A stretch of 64,000 nucleotides of DNA. Origin: Phycisphaerales bacterium (GTDB lineage Bacteria; Planctomycetota; Phycisphaerae; Phycisphaerales; SM1A02). The notes beneath the pieces were generated by a model, which had not been told where the DNA came from, did not search any database, and saw nothing but the letters and a program-made list of their open reading frames with translations. Below, piece after piece: positions 17,207-26,356 of the stretch. Location of the stretch: positions 96,238 through 160,237 of the forward strand of contig JASMKH010000001.1 in the NCBI GenBank assembly GCA_030749435.1, given 5' to 3'. The position numbers and the translations under genes are program-made. The first letter of the stretch is position 1. Each line of letters starts with the position of its first letter.

Positions 17207-19386
17207 TGCTTCACGGACTGCATGTGCCGTTGATGTCCACTGGTGTTCCGGCTGTGCCGGCGGCGGATGTCATCGTGGCGCCCGACCTCGCTTGGGCAGG
17301 CCTGATTCTGCTCCTTCCCCTCGTCTCGCTGGTGCTGTGCGGACTGTGTGCCGCCTTCCGCGTACGGTCCAAACTGCCCGCCGTCATAACCTCGGCCGCA
17401 CTGGCTGGCGCCTTCGTCACGTCGGTGATGCTCTATCTGAACTACACACCACCGGGCGAAGTCGTCCATCTGCTCGACTGGATCAATGTGAGTTGGGGGA
17501 GCGGCGCGATCGACTCCTTCGCAGCGAACTTCTCCCTGTACATCGACTCGCTTTCGCTGCTGTGGATCATGTTTGTGACCGGTCTGGGCACGTTGATCAC
17601 GATCTACGCCAGCGAGTACATGGAGCCCGACCTTGGCAAGGGGTACGCCCGTTTCTTCGCGGGCGTGAGCGTGTTCCTCTTTGCGATGGCATCATTGGTG
17701 CTGTCAGACAATCTCCTGATGCTGTATCTGGGTTGGGAGGGCGTCGGGTTCGCCTCCTACTGGCTGATCGGGTACTACTACCAGCGGCCGTCCGCAGTTG
17801 CAGCGGCAAAGAAGGCGTTCATCGTCAATCGCATCGGGGACCTCGGTCTGGCGTTGGCGGTGTACCTCATCTGGGTGACTTTCGGCACCGTCCAGTACGA
17901 CGAACTGACGACGGTACTTCAGCACGAGGACTGGCGTACTTCCTTTGAAGGCTGGACCACGTCCGCCATTCCATACCTGCTCATGCTGGCGGCCTTCGGA
18001 AAGTCGGCGCAATTGCCGCTCTATGTGTGGCTGCCCGACGCGATGGAAGGTCCGACGCCGGTCTCGGCGCTCATTCACGCCGCCACCATGGTGACTGCAG
18101 GAATCTACCTCGTTGCGCGGACCTATCCGCTGTTCATGCTGGAACCCACGTCGCTTCATGTTGTCGCCTGGGTCGGGGGACTGACCGCGCTGCTTGCCGC
18201 GACCATTGGCATGGCGCAGTACGACATCAAACGGATCATGGCCTACTCGACAGTTTCACAGTTGGGCTACATGTTCCTTGGACTCGGTGTCTTGACGACC
18301 TACGGCGCCGCCTACCACGTGTTCACCCACGCCTTCTTCAAGGCGTTGTTGTTCCTCACCTGCGGCGCGATCATGCACGGGTTCGCCGGGCAACTCGACC
18401 TTCGAAAGCTCTCCGGGCTCAGGCACCTTCCCGGGTGGCGGATTACCTCGTGGACCATGCTGATCGGGGCGTTGTGCCTTGCGGGATTCCCGTTTACGTC
18501 CGGATACTTTTCGAAGGACGCCATTCTGGCTGAAGCGTTTGTGACACAGGGCCCTGGCTTCAGGGTGCTTGGATGGCTCGCCATTCTGACGGCGGGGCTG
18601 ACGGCCTACTACACCTTCAGAGTCTGGTTCAGGGTCTGCGCAGGGCCCGCAGCGTACGAAGCTGGCGATGAGCATCATGGCGACGAGGACCACTCGGGCC
18701 ATTTCCACCCGCACGCCCCGCGGCTGGCGATCAACGCGGTGTTGGTCATTCTGGCCATCGGGGCCCTGGTTGCGGCATTGCCGTACTTCATGTCGAACCA
18801 GGCCGACGAGCGGCTCGTCGGAGGTTGGGTGGCGGACATGGTCCACGATTCCACCGCGCGGGAGGGCATCCCGGGGTTCCACCCGGGTGATCCTGCTCAT
18901 GCAGGTGGGCATCATCACGCCGACGGGCACGCCCATGGTCACATTCTCGGGATGGACCCGCACGTGGCCATGTACTGGATCTCGGGAACCGTGGGCATGG
19001 TCGGCCTGCTTCTTGCAGCCTGGCTTCATCTCTGGCGGCGGGACCATGCCGATGCGCTGCGACGATGGATGCGCTCGCGGGTGTGGATCGGGTGGCTCCC
19101 GCGGGCCATGGAGCGAAAGTGGTACGTGGACGAGTTCTACCACGCGATCATTCGAGCACCGCTCTGGATTCTCGGGCATGTCTGCCATGCCTTCGATCGA
19201 TTCATCATCGACGGCATTTTCGTGGATGGCCTCGCGAGAGTTCCGCGGGGTGTTGCTCGCTGGCTGCAGCCGCTTCAGGCCGGTGCGGTGCAGTCACTGG
19301 CGGTGGTGATGGTGGGCGGGACGATGATCATCCTTCTCCTGATGGCGCTCTTCATGCAGTTTGGTTGGCCGGGAGGGTCCATCTGA
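17203..19386 (+). CDS. nuoL: NADH-quinone oxidoreductase subunit L
   Basis: NuoL is the distal antiporter-like subunit with the long lateral helix. The ATG at 17203 overlaps the nuoK stop (ATGA) and has GGAG about 9 nt upstream, giving 727 residues; an ATG at 17185 is also in frame. Conserved blocks include LLYLGWEGVGFASYWLIGYYY, PLYVWLPDAMEGPTPVSALIHAATMVTAGIYLV (split here as two blocks) and AYSTVSQLGYMFLG. Two His-rich stretches near residues 488-500 and 565-579 (EHHGDEDHSGHFHPH; HAGGHHHADGHAHGH) sit in loops of the C-terminal part and are not usual. Possible metal binding is speculative. Confidence 0.97.
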   Translation: MMLHGLHVPLMSTGVPAVPAADVIVAPDLAWAGLILLLPLVSLVLCGLCAAFRVRSKLPAVITSAALAGAFVTSVMLYLNYTPPGEVVHLLDWINVSWGSGAIDSFAANFSLYIDSLSLLWIMFVTGLGTLITIYASEYMEPDLGKGYARFFAGVSVFLFAMASLVLSDNLLMLYLGWEGVGFASYWLIGYYYQRPSAVAAAKKAFIVNRIGDLGLALAVYLIWVTFGTVQYDELTTVLQHEDWRTSFEGWTTSAIPYLLMLAAFGKSAQLPLYVWLPDAMEGPTPVSALIHAATMVTAGIYLVARTYPLFMLEPTSLHVVAWVGGLTALLAATIGMAQYDIKRIMAYSTVSQLGYMFLGLGVLTTYGAAYHVFTHAFFKALLFLTCGAIMHGFAGQLDLRKLSGLRHLPGWRITSWTMLIGALCLAGFPFTSGYFSKDAILAEAFVTQGPGFRVLGWLAILTAGLTAYYTFRVWFRVCAGPAAYEAGDEHHGDEDHSGHFHPHAPRLAINAVLVILAIGALVAALPYFMSNQADERLVGGWVADMVHDSTAREGIPGFHPGDPAHAGGHHHADGHAHGHILGMDPHVAMYWISGTVGMVGLLLAAWLHLWRRDHADALRRWMRSRVWIGWLPRAMERKWYVDEFYHAIIRAPLWILGHVCHAFDRFIIDGIFVDGLARVPRGVARWLQPLQAGAVQSLAVVMVGGTMIILLLMALFMQFGWPGGSI

Positions 19387-20948
19387 TGCTGGGCCTCCTT
19401 CTTCTCGCCGTTCCACTCGCTGCCGCGGTGGCCGTGTGCTTTGTGCCGCTTCGCGCGGTGCGGGTACTGGCGTTGATCGCCTCATTGGTTACCAGCGGAA
19501 TCGCCTTGGCCGCCGCGATCGAATTCGGCGGGTGGGGAAGTGGGGGTTGGGGACTTGCATTCAGTTGTGACCTGTTGCCGCAGTTCGGGATCACGTTCAC
19601 GCTCGGAGCCGACTCCGTTTCGATGATGCTGATTCTGCTGACGGCACTCCTGATGCCGCTGGCGATTCTCGGCTCCTTCACCGCAGTGACCGAACGCATT
19701 CGAGAGTACTACGCCTGGCTTCTGGTGCTGACGACGGCCATGACAGGTGTGTTTCTGGCCCGCGACCTGCTGGTCTTCTACATCTGCTTTGAGTTCACGC
19801 TCATTCCGATGTACTTCCTGATCGCGATCTACGGAAGCACGAATCGAACCTGGGCGAGCATCAAGTTCTTCATCTACACATTCCTCGGCTCGCTGCTGGC
19901 GCTGGTCGGGTTCCTGTATGTGGCATGGGCATCGGCCGAGCACTCGGGAGTGTGGTCCTTCTCGATCCCGACGCTGACCCAATTCACCTCGACCGCCATG
20001 ACGAGCACCGAGCAGACGTGGGTGCTCCTGGCGTTGATGGCCGGCTTCGCCGTCAAGATTCCCCTGTTCCCGGTCCACACCTGGCTGCCGCTGGCACACA
20101 CAGAAGCGCCCACCGCCGGCTCGGTCATTCTTGCGGGCGTGCTGCTCAAACTCGGCACGTACGGCCTCTATCGATTCGTCCTTCCCATGGTCCCTGCGGC
20201 GGTCGTCGAGTGGGCACCCTTCATCGCCATCCTGTCAATCATCGGCATTCTGTATGCAGCCCTCATCTGCTGGGTGCAGACGGATGTCAAGAAGCTCGTG
20301 GCCTACTCGTCGGTGAGTCACCTCGGCTTCTGCGTGCTCGGCTTGTTCGCACTCAATCCGATGGGACTTCAGGGCTCCGTGCTCTACATGATCAACCACG
20401 GTCTCTCGACCGGGGCGCTCTTCTTCCTGATTGGAATGATGTATGAGCGGTACCACACCCGCGACATGGGTGAGATCGGCGGGCTTGCCGCAACGATGCC
20501 GATCTGGTCGACCTTCATGGTTTTCTTCGTGCTGGCCTCCGTCGGGTTGCCAGGGCTCAATGGCTTCGTCAGCGAGTTTCTGTGCCTGATCGGTGCATTT
20601 GTGGCTGGAGACGCGGGGGCCTATCCAGGTGTGCTGGGGCCGTGGTTTGCTGCGATTGCAGCGCTCGGGATGGTGTTTGCGGCGATGTACCTGCTCATCA
20701 TGGTCGGCAAGGTCGTGTTCGGCCCGCTGCGAACGCCGGCGGGAGATCACGGCCCACTGCCGACCGATCTCTCGACGCGTGAGATCATCGTGCTGGTACC
20801 ACTCGCGCTCGGCTGCATTCTGCTCGGCGTTCAGCCGGACATAGCGATCGACGCCATGAGTGGCTCGATTGCCGAGACGCTGGCCGCCTTCCCCGAACTG
20901 GTGACCAACTCCACCGAGCCGCTTGCGTCAGCGGGAGGGATGCCGTGA
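19386..20948 (+). CDS. nuoM: NADH-quinone oxidoreductase subunit M
   Basis: NuoM is the second antiporter-like subunit; 520 residues is normal. The ATG shares its A with the nuoL stop (TGATG). Family blocks: FTLGADSVSMMLILLTALLM, FYICFEFTLIPMYFLIAIYG with the conserved membrane Glu, VKIPLFPVHTWLPLAHTEAP, and KKLVAYSSVSHLGFCVLG. Proton pumping occurs through conserved Lys and Glu within these helices. Codon use and composition match the flanking nuo genes. Confidence 0.97.
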   Translation: MLGLLLLAVPLAAAVAVCFVPLRAVRVLALIASLVTSGIALAAAIEFGGWGSGGWGLAFSCDLLPQFGITFTLGADSVSMMLILLTALLMPLAILGSFTAVTERIREYYAWLLVLTTAMTGVFLARDLLVFYICFEFTLIPMYFLIAIYGSTNRTWASIKFFIYTFLGSLLALVGFLYVAWASAEHSGVWSFSIPTLTQFTSTAMTSTEQTWVLLALMAGFAVKIPLFPVHTWLPLAHTEAPTAGSVILAGVLLKLGTYGLYRFVLPMVPAAVVEWAPFIAILSIIGILYAALICWVQTDVKKLVAYSSVSHLGFCVLGLFALNPMGLQGSVLYMINHGLSTGALFFLIGMMYERYHTRDMGEIGGLAATMPIWSTFMVFFVLASVGLPGLNGFVSEFLCLIGAFVAGDAGAYPGVLGPWFAAIAALGMVFAAMYLLIMVGKVVFGPLRTPAGDHGPLPTDLSTREIIVLVPLALGCILLGVQPDIAIDAMSGSIAETLAAFPELVTNSTEPLASAGGMP

Positions 20949-22534
20949 TCGATCGACTGTGGTTTCTGCTTCCGGAACTCATCATGCTTGGTGGGGCGAT
21001 TGCGTGCGCCATCGTCGGGCTTTCGCGAGACGCAGGGTTTCGCCGGACGCTTCCAGCCGTTGTGATTTTGACGCTGATCGCGGCGTATGCGGGGTCACTG
21101 GCTGTGTATCAGACACCAAACCTGGAAGCGGCTCTTGGCGCAGGGGCCGTGGCTTTGCCGTGGCTCGGGAGCGTCGTCATACCCATGGTGGCGTTGATTG
21201 GAACGGTGCTCGTGCTGGTGCAGGCGGGATTCGTGGATCGAGGGTACGAGTCCGCCGTCGCGTCCGGCACGGTTCGATTCGATCCACTCCGCAGTGCTCG
21301 CGGAGAGTACTACGCCTTCTTCCTGCTGAGTCTGGCGGGCCTGATGCTGACGTGCGAGGCGCCCGATCTCATCTGGCTCTTCCTTGCGCTCGAATTGACG
21401 TCGCTTCCGACCTACATCATGGTTGCGATCGGTCGAAGCGATCGGCGAAGCCAGGAAGCGGCGATGAAGTACTTCTTTCTCGGCGCGTTGGCTGCAGCGA
21501 TCTTCCTGTTCGGCTTTGCGATGCTGTACGGCGCGACCGGAACCATGGAACTGGTTGCCATGAAGGATGTCCTCGTGGCGCGTGCAGCGGACACGGGATC
21601 AATCGGCTCGCTCGCAACAGTCGGACTGCTTGTCGCCCTCATCGGGGTCGGTTTCAAACTGGCTGCGGCCCCGTTGCATCTCTACGCACCTGATGTCTAC
21701 GAAGGCGCCGCGGCCCCTGTCACCGCATTTATCGCGTTTGTTCCCAAGGCCGGTGGGGCGATCGCGATCATGCTGCTGCTTTCCGTGACAGGCTGGGCCG
21801 GAGAGGGCGGCAGCCTGCCGCCGGCAGTGCTCGTCACGTTGTGGGTCATGTCGGCGTTGACGATGACGCTCGGCAACATCGGCGCCCTGCTGCAGACCAA
21901 CGTCAAACGCATGCTGGCCTACAGTTCGATTGCGCACAGCGGATACATACTCATCGGCATCATCGCCGGACCTGGAGCGGGGTTTGCGGCGGTGCTGATC
22001 TATCTGCTCGCGTACGGACTGGGCAATACTGCGACGTTCTCGGTGCTGGCTGGTCTCCGCCGCGGCGGGGAGGAGGTCGAGCGGATCGAGGATCTGGCGG
22101 GGCTTCGTGAACGTCACCCCGGGCTCGCGTGGGCCATGGCGATCTCCGCCGGTTCGCTGCTTGGATTCCCCCCGCTTCTCGGCTTCTGGGGCAAGGTGCT
22201 GCTCTTCATTGCCGGTGTGGTCTCCGGGCAACTCGTGCTCGTCATCATCGCTGGCGTCAACAGCGCCATCAGCGCGTGGTACTACCTGCGTCTCATTGCG
22301 CTGCCCTTGACGGGATCGCCCACTGGCAGCAGTCGGGCAGTGGAGGGGCGTCGAACCTTCGGTCCTCGACTCGCCGGTGTGCTGGCCTGTGTGCTGCTGA
22401 TCGGTCTGCCATTGCTGTTGGAGCCGATGCTGCGCGAGGTGGATGCCGCCGTTCGGGATGTCGATTCGATGCGGGTCGACATGACGTCGATTGAGCCCCC
22501 GGCATCGCCAGGTGATTACGACCTTCCCGGTTGA
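20945..22534 (+). CDS. nuoN: NADH-quinone oxidoreductase subunit N
   Basis: NuoN (529 residues) starts at a GTG overlapping the nuoM stop (GTGA). Conserved blocks include LIWLFLALELTSLPTYIMVA, AAMKYFFLGALAAAIFLFG, FKLAAAPLHLYAPDVYEGAA and VKRMLAYSSIAHSGYILIG, together with FPPLLGFWGK. It is the third antiporter-like subunit and closes the cluster. The last 19 bases overlap the end of the convergent membrane-protein gene (stop at 22516), so the two transcripts must run into each other. Confidence 0.97.
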   Translation: MIDRLWFLLPELIMLGGAIACAIVGLSRDAGFRRTLPAVVILTLIAAYAGSLAVYQTPNLEAALGAGAVALPWLGSVVIPMVALIGTVLVLVQAGFVDRGYESAVASGTVRFDPLRSARGEYYAFFLLSLAGLMLTCEAPDLIWLFLALELTSLPTYIMVAIGRSDRRSQEAAMKYFFLGALAAAIFLFGFAMLYGATGTMELVAMKDVLVARAADTGSIGSLATVGLLVALIGVGFKLAAAPLHLYAPDVYEGAAAPVTAFIAFVPKAGGAIAIMLLLSVTGWAGEGGSLPPAVLVTLWVMSALTMTLGNIGALLQTNVKRMLAYSSIAHSGYILIGIIAGPGAGFAAVLIYLLAYGLGNTATFSVLAGLRRGGEEVERIEDLAGLRERHPGLAWAMAISAGSLLGFPPLLGFWGKVLLFIAGVVSGQLVLVIIAGVNSAISAWYYLRLIALPLTGSPTGSSRAVEGRRTFGPRLAGVLACVLLIGLPLLLEPMLREVDAAVRDVDSMRVDMTSIEPPASPGDYDLPG

Positions 22535-23325
22535 GCGGCGCTGCCCTTGGGCTTGATGAGCATCTGAATGACGATCCCGACGCCGGAGGCCGAGAGCCAG
22601 GCGAGCACGATGAGGGTGCCGCCCTGGTGTTCGTGGAGCCAGTCGGGCGTGATGTTCCAGTGCGAGAGGATCCGGGGTGTGGCGGCCAATACCAGCCCCG
22701 CGCCTGTGACCGAGGTCAGCAGGACGGCCGCAAGTGACCCCATCAATGTGAAGACGATGAGTCCGCCCAATGCGGCGCCTCCGGCGGCGGCGAGCACCGC
22801 CAGTCGAGCGTCGGCGGGGAGGAGGCTCCACGATTCCTTGAACGGGATCAATCGATCATCCTGCATCCACGATGCGGCGTCCAGCGTCGTGGCTGCCGGC
22901 AGTGACACCGGTACGACGGCAGGCGGCTCCACCGGCGTGCGATCCTCCAGCCCGAAGATGTGGGCGACCGGGGGAGGTGGGACCGCCGGTTGGGTGAGAT
23001 GCATGATCGTCCAACTGGTGCAGCCGCCAAGCAGGGCCAGCGTGAGTGCCAGCAGGGTCCCTGCGAGCAGTCGATAGGCCAGCAGGGCCACGCACGCGAC
23101 GACGAGCGCTCCAACCAGGGGCGCGGCCCATGGTGGTCCGATCCCAGTCTGCATCCAGACCAGAAGGCCTCCCAGTGCGCCCAACCCAAGTCCAAGGGCC
23201 CCGACGGCGGACCGCAGCAGCCACCCACCGGTCACCCAGAGGATGAGGCCGACGGCAAGCGCAGCGATCGCCCAGAGGAGCTCGCCTGACTCGATCGGGA
23301 TGTGGGTGGTGCTGAGGAAGCGCAT
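22516..23325 (-). CDS. Unrecognised polytopic membrane protein, 269 aa
   Basis: Starting at the ATG at 23325, the protein shows four or five membrane helices in the first 115 residues (LLWAIAALAVGLILWVTGGW, then AVGALGLGLGALGGLLVWM and so on), a roughly 60-residue polar, Pro-rich loop (QPAVPPPPVAHIFGLEDRTPVEPP), then about three more helices and a short basic tail. The N-terminal pair of Gly-rich helices resembles DUF4203-type membrane proteins, but I cannot assign it. No clear ribosome site precedes the ATG. The end overlaps nuoN by 19 bases on the opposite strand. Confidence 0.65.
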   Translation of the reverse strand: MRFLSTTHIPIESGELLWAIAALAVGLILWVTGGWLLRSAVGALGLGLGALGGLLVWMQTGIGPPWAAPLVGALVVACVALLAYRLLAGTLLALTLALLGGCTSWTIMHLTQPAVPPPPVAHIFGLEDRTPVEPPAVVPVSLPAATTLDAASWMQDDRLIPFKESWSLLPADARLAVLAAAGGAALGGLIVFTLMGSLAAVLLTSVTGAGLVLAATPRILSHWNITPDWLHEHQGGTLIVLAWLSASGVGIVIQMLIKPKGSAAQPGRS

Positions 23326-23420
23326 GTCACGGTCTATCGGATGCTCAGTCCTTGGGAATCGAGGAAAGCCGCTTTCAGCGGTCCCGCGAGTCGCCAGCGG
23401 GGGGCGGGAATGGCCCCTGA

Positions 23421-23426
23421 TATAGT
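23421..23426 (+). promoter_or_regulatory. Candidate -10 box (TATAGT) 6 nt before the DUF255 gene ATG
   Basis: TATAGT lies 6 nt upstream of the ATG at 23433. If used, transcription would start at or beside the ATG, giving a leaderless message; consistent with that, no ribosome site precedes the ATG. No clear -35 element is visible, so the call is tentative. Confidence 0.35.
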
Positions 23427-23432
23427 CCCCCG

Positions 23433-25802
23433 ATGCCGACTCAGGAATCCGTGTCCAGAGCCGCGGCGACCGTGCTTGCCGCGTTGTGCGTGGCGGTTCC
23501 CGCCGCCGACGCAAGCGAGGTGCCTGTGGCACACTCCGATCACCCAGCCAACCGTCTGGCCCACGAAACCAGCCCCTATCTGCTTCAGCACGCCCACAAC
23601 CCCGTCCACTGGTATCCCTGGGGTGAGGACGCGTTTGCGGCCGCACGAGCCGAAGACAAGCCGATCTTCCTGAGTATCGGATACTCGACCTGTTACTGGT
23701 GCCATGTCATGGAGCGGCAGTGCTTTGAAAGTCCTGCCGTGGCGGAGGTGCTCAACGCCTATTTCATCCCGGTCAAAGTGGATCGCGAAGAGCGACCCGA
23801 CGTCGATGAGGTCTACATGACGGCCGTGCAGATCATGACCCGGCACGGCGGCTGGCCGCTCTCGGTGTGGCTTGATCCCGACACCCTCATGCCGTTCTTC
23901 GGTGGCACCTACTTCCCCCCGGAGGATCAGGGGTCGAGACCCGGATTCGTCACGCTGCTCCATGCGATTCACCAGGCGTGGTTGGACAAGAACCCCGAGA
24001 TGCGGGCGCAGGCCGATCGCGTCGGGGCCGCTGTTGTCAATCGCCTCGCTTCAATACCCGAACAGATGCCGCTGGAGCCCGGGCTGGCCCAGGCCGCCGT
24101 AGCGCAGTTGATGGCCAGTTACGACCCACAGCATGCTGGCTACGGACAGGCTCCCAAGTTCCCAATGCCTGTCCATCTGAATCTACTGCTGGAAGCGGCA
24201 TGGGACCGCGAGGATGTCCGCAACTCGCTTCGGCACACCCTCGATCGAATGGCGATGGGTGGCATGTACGATCAGGTCGGTGGGGGATTCCACCGCTACA
24301 GCACGGACGCTCGGTGGCTGGTGCCTCACTTTGAGAAGATGCTCTACGACAACGGAATGCTCGCATCCGTCTATGCCGAGGCTGCGGCGCGCACCGGTGA
24401 TAGTTTCTATGCGGCGATCGCGGCGGAGACCTTGGACTACGTCCTGCGAGAGATGGTCGATCCGACCGGCGCCTTCTGGTCGGCTCAGGATGCAGAGTCC
24501 AACGCGAGGGAGGGCGCTTCCTACCTGTGGACGCCAACTGAGGTGCGTGAGGCGGTGGCGGAGGGCTCGCTTCCGGAGGCGTGGGCCGACTTTGCCTTGA
24601 CGCTGTACGGACTGGATCGAGGGACGAATTTCCGGGATCCGCATCACCCGAACGAGCCCGCATCCAACGTGCTCTACCTTCCCGACCATCCCAAGGCACT
24701 GGCAGAGGCATCCGGACTCTCGATCCCGGAGTTTCATGAGCGGGTCGTGGCTATCAATGAGGCGTTGCTGGATCGCCGCGACACGCGAGACCAGCCGATC
24801 ACCGACGACAAGATTCTGGCTGGCTGGAATGGACTCATGATCGGTGGCATGGCCGATGGCGGTCGTCTGCTCGGTGATCCGAGATATGTCGCTGCGGCGC
24901 GGCGAGCCGCCGATTGGATCAAGGATGCGATGTGGACGCAGGACGGTGGCCTCAAACGCACCGCCCGCAGCGGCCAGGTCAGTGAGATCCCGGGCTTCCT
25001 TGAGGATTACGCCTTTCTGGTCCGAGGGCTGCTCAAGCTCCACGAGGCGAGCGGCGAGCAGCGAGATCTGGAGTGGGCGGTGCTGCTCATGAAGCAGGCG
25101 CACGATCGGTTTTTCGACGGATCCGCAGGGTGGTTTGACGCCGAGGACGGGGACGAAGCGCTCTTCGTCCGCGGTCGATCGCTCCACGACGGTGCGGTCC
25201 CGAGCGGGACCTCGGTCATGCTGGACAACCAGCGACGTCTGCACCAGTTGACCGGCGACGAGGCATGGCTGGATGCCGCGGCTGCAACGGTGCGTCCGGT
25301 GGCACTGCCATTGAACCAATCGCCCCGCGCGGCGGCGCAGGCAGTTGCGGCCCTGCACCATCTGGAGCAACTGGCCCCGGATCGGTTTGGTGGAGCGCCG
25401 CACGCCCGCGAAGCAGTCGTGTCAATCAGGCTTGAGCCTGCGGCCGTTTCGATCGATGCCTCGGGCGGCGCTTCATCGGCGGTCGTGTTCGACATCGCTT
25501 CTCCATGGCATGTCGCCCTTCACGGGGGAGACGGCGCGGTGCTTCCCGCTCGAGTCGAATCGGCGACTGCTGGCGTCCTGGTCACCGCGTCGTGGCCCGA
25601 AGGTACGTTGTTCAAGGGACCGGTCGGCGCGGCACGGGTCATGGAGGGGACGGTGTCGGTGCCGATCGTTCTGAAGGTCGAGGGCGATGTGCCCGAAGCG
25701 GCGCAGATTGCCGTGACCTGGCAGGCGTGCGACGACCGGATCTGCCTGAAGCCGGAGACCAGGATCCATTCGATCGAGTTGCAGGCGGCGCCCGGTTCAT
25801 GA
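23433..25802 (+). CDS. Exported DUF255 (YyaL/SSP411-like) thioredoxin-domain protein with DsbD-alpha-like C-terminus
   Basis: A 789-residue protein. A signal peptide (to about residue 29) is followed by the DUF255 thioredoxin-like domain: [21 protein letters not shown], then [19 protein letters not shown] with a CYWC motif, and [16 protein letters not shown] long alpha/alpha-barrel glycosidase-like region follows (about 210-640; [25 protein letters not shown]). Most family members stop there, but this one continues with about 120 residues reading SPWHVAL...[28 protein letters not shown], like the N-terminal (alpha) domain of DsbD. An envelope thiol-redox role is inferred. Its stop overlaps the asparaginase ATG (ATGA). 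Confidence 0.9.
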   Translation: MPTQESVSRAAATVLAALCVAVPAADASEVPVAHSDHPANRLAHETSPYLLQHAHNPVHWYPWGEDAFAAARAEDKPIFLSIGYSTCYWCHVMERQCFESPAVAEVLNAYFIPVKVDREERPDVDEVYMTAVQIMTRHGGWPLSVWLDPDTLMPFFGGTYFPPEDQGSRPGFVTLLHAIHQAWLDKNPEMRAQADRVGAAVVNRLASIPEQMPLEPGLAQAAVAQLMASYDPQHAGYGQAPKFPMPVHLNLLLEAAWDREDVRNSLRHTLDRMAMGGMYDQVGGGFHRYSTDARWLVPHFEKMLYDNGMLASVYAEAAARTGDSFYAAIAAETLDYVLREMVDPTGAFWSAQDAESNAREGASYLWTPTEVREAVAEGSLPEAWADFALTLYGLDRGTNFRDPHHPNEPASNVLYLPDHPKALAEASGLSIPEFHERVVAINEALLDRRDTRDQPITDDKILAGWNGLMIGGMADGGRLLGDPRYVAAARRAADWIKDAMWTQDGGLKRTARSGQVSEIPGFLEDYAFLVRGLLKLHEASGEQRDLEWAVLLMKQAHDRFFDGSAGWFDAEDGDEALFVRGRSLHDGAVPSGTSVMLDNQRRLHQLTGDEAWLDAAAATVRPVALPLNQSPRAAAQAVAALHHLEQLAPDRFGGAPHAREAVVSIRLEPAAVSIDASGGASSAVVFDIASPWHVALHGGDGAVLPARVESATAGVLVTASWPEGTLFKGPVGAARVMEGTVSVPIVLKVEGDVPEAAQIAVTWQACDDRICLKPETRIHSIELQAAPGS

Positions 25803-26356
25803 GCAGCCAATGCCTCAGCGGTGTCAAACACGTTTCACTCCTGACGACCGGTGGGACGATTGAGAAGACCTATGATCCTCTGCAAGGTGTGTTCCAGAAT
25901 GACGTCAGTGTCTTGGACATCATGCTTTCGGGTCTGGAACTTGTCGGCGTGTCGCTCGATCGCGAGTCGGTGATGAACAAGGACAGTCTCGACATGGATC
26001 AGGCAGACCACCTGTTGATCGCCGAAACCGCGATGCAGCGCGCCGCCAGTCACGACGGTGTCATCATCGTGCACGGGACTGACACGCTGTCCAGAACCGG
26101 TGAGACGCTGGATGGGTTGGCTGGCAGGACGCTGCCCGTGCCGGTCGTTTTGACCGGAGCGATGCGTCCATGGTTACTTCGGACGAGTGACGCCCTTCAG
26201 AACCTGACAGAGGCGATTCTGGCGGTTCAGTTGCTGGATCCGGGTGTCTATGTGTGCATGCACAGCAACGTGCTTCGATTCCCCGGGGTCGTCAAGAATC
26301 GCTCGGCGCTCCGGTTCGAGCGAGCGCATCAAGTCCACAGTGAGGAAGGCCAATGA
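25799..26356 (+). CDS. Short, single-domain asparaginase-like protein
   Basis: The ATG at 25799 overlaps the upstream stop, giving 185 residues. It has the N-terminal asparaginase (PF00710-type) motifs: [14 protein letters not shown] with the nucleophilic Thr, the VNKDSLDM-like [13 protein letters not shown], and [17 protein letters not shown] containing the TD pair of the active site, then [10 protein letters not shown]. Classical type I/II enzymes have 320-350 residues with a second domain; this one ends after the first. Short versions are known in some bacteria. Whether it hydrolyses asparagine or another amide is open. It is coupled on both sides (ATGA overlaps) to the DUF255 and transporter genes. 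Confidence 0.85.
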   Translation: MSSQCLSGVKHVSLLTTGGTIEKTYDPLQGVFQNDVSVLDIMLSGLELVGVSLDRESVMNKDSLDMDQADHLLIAETAMQRAASHDGVIIVHGTDTLSRTGETLDGLAGRTLPVPVVLTGAMRPWLLRTSDALQNLTEAILAVQLLDPGVYVCMHSNVLRFPGVVKNRSALRFERAHQVHSEEGQ

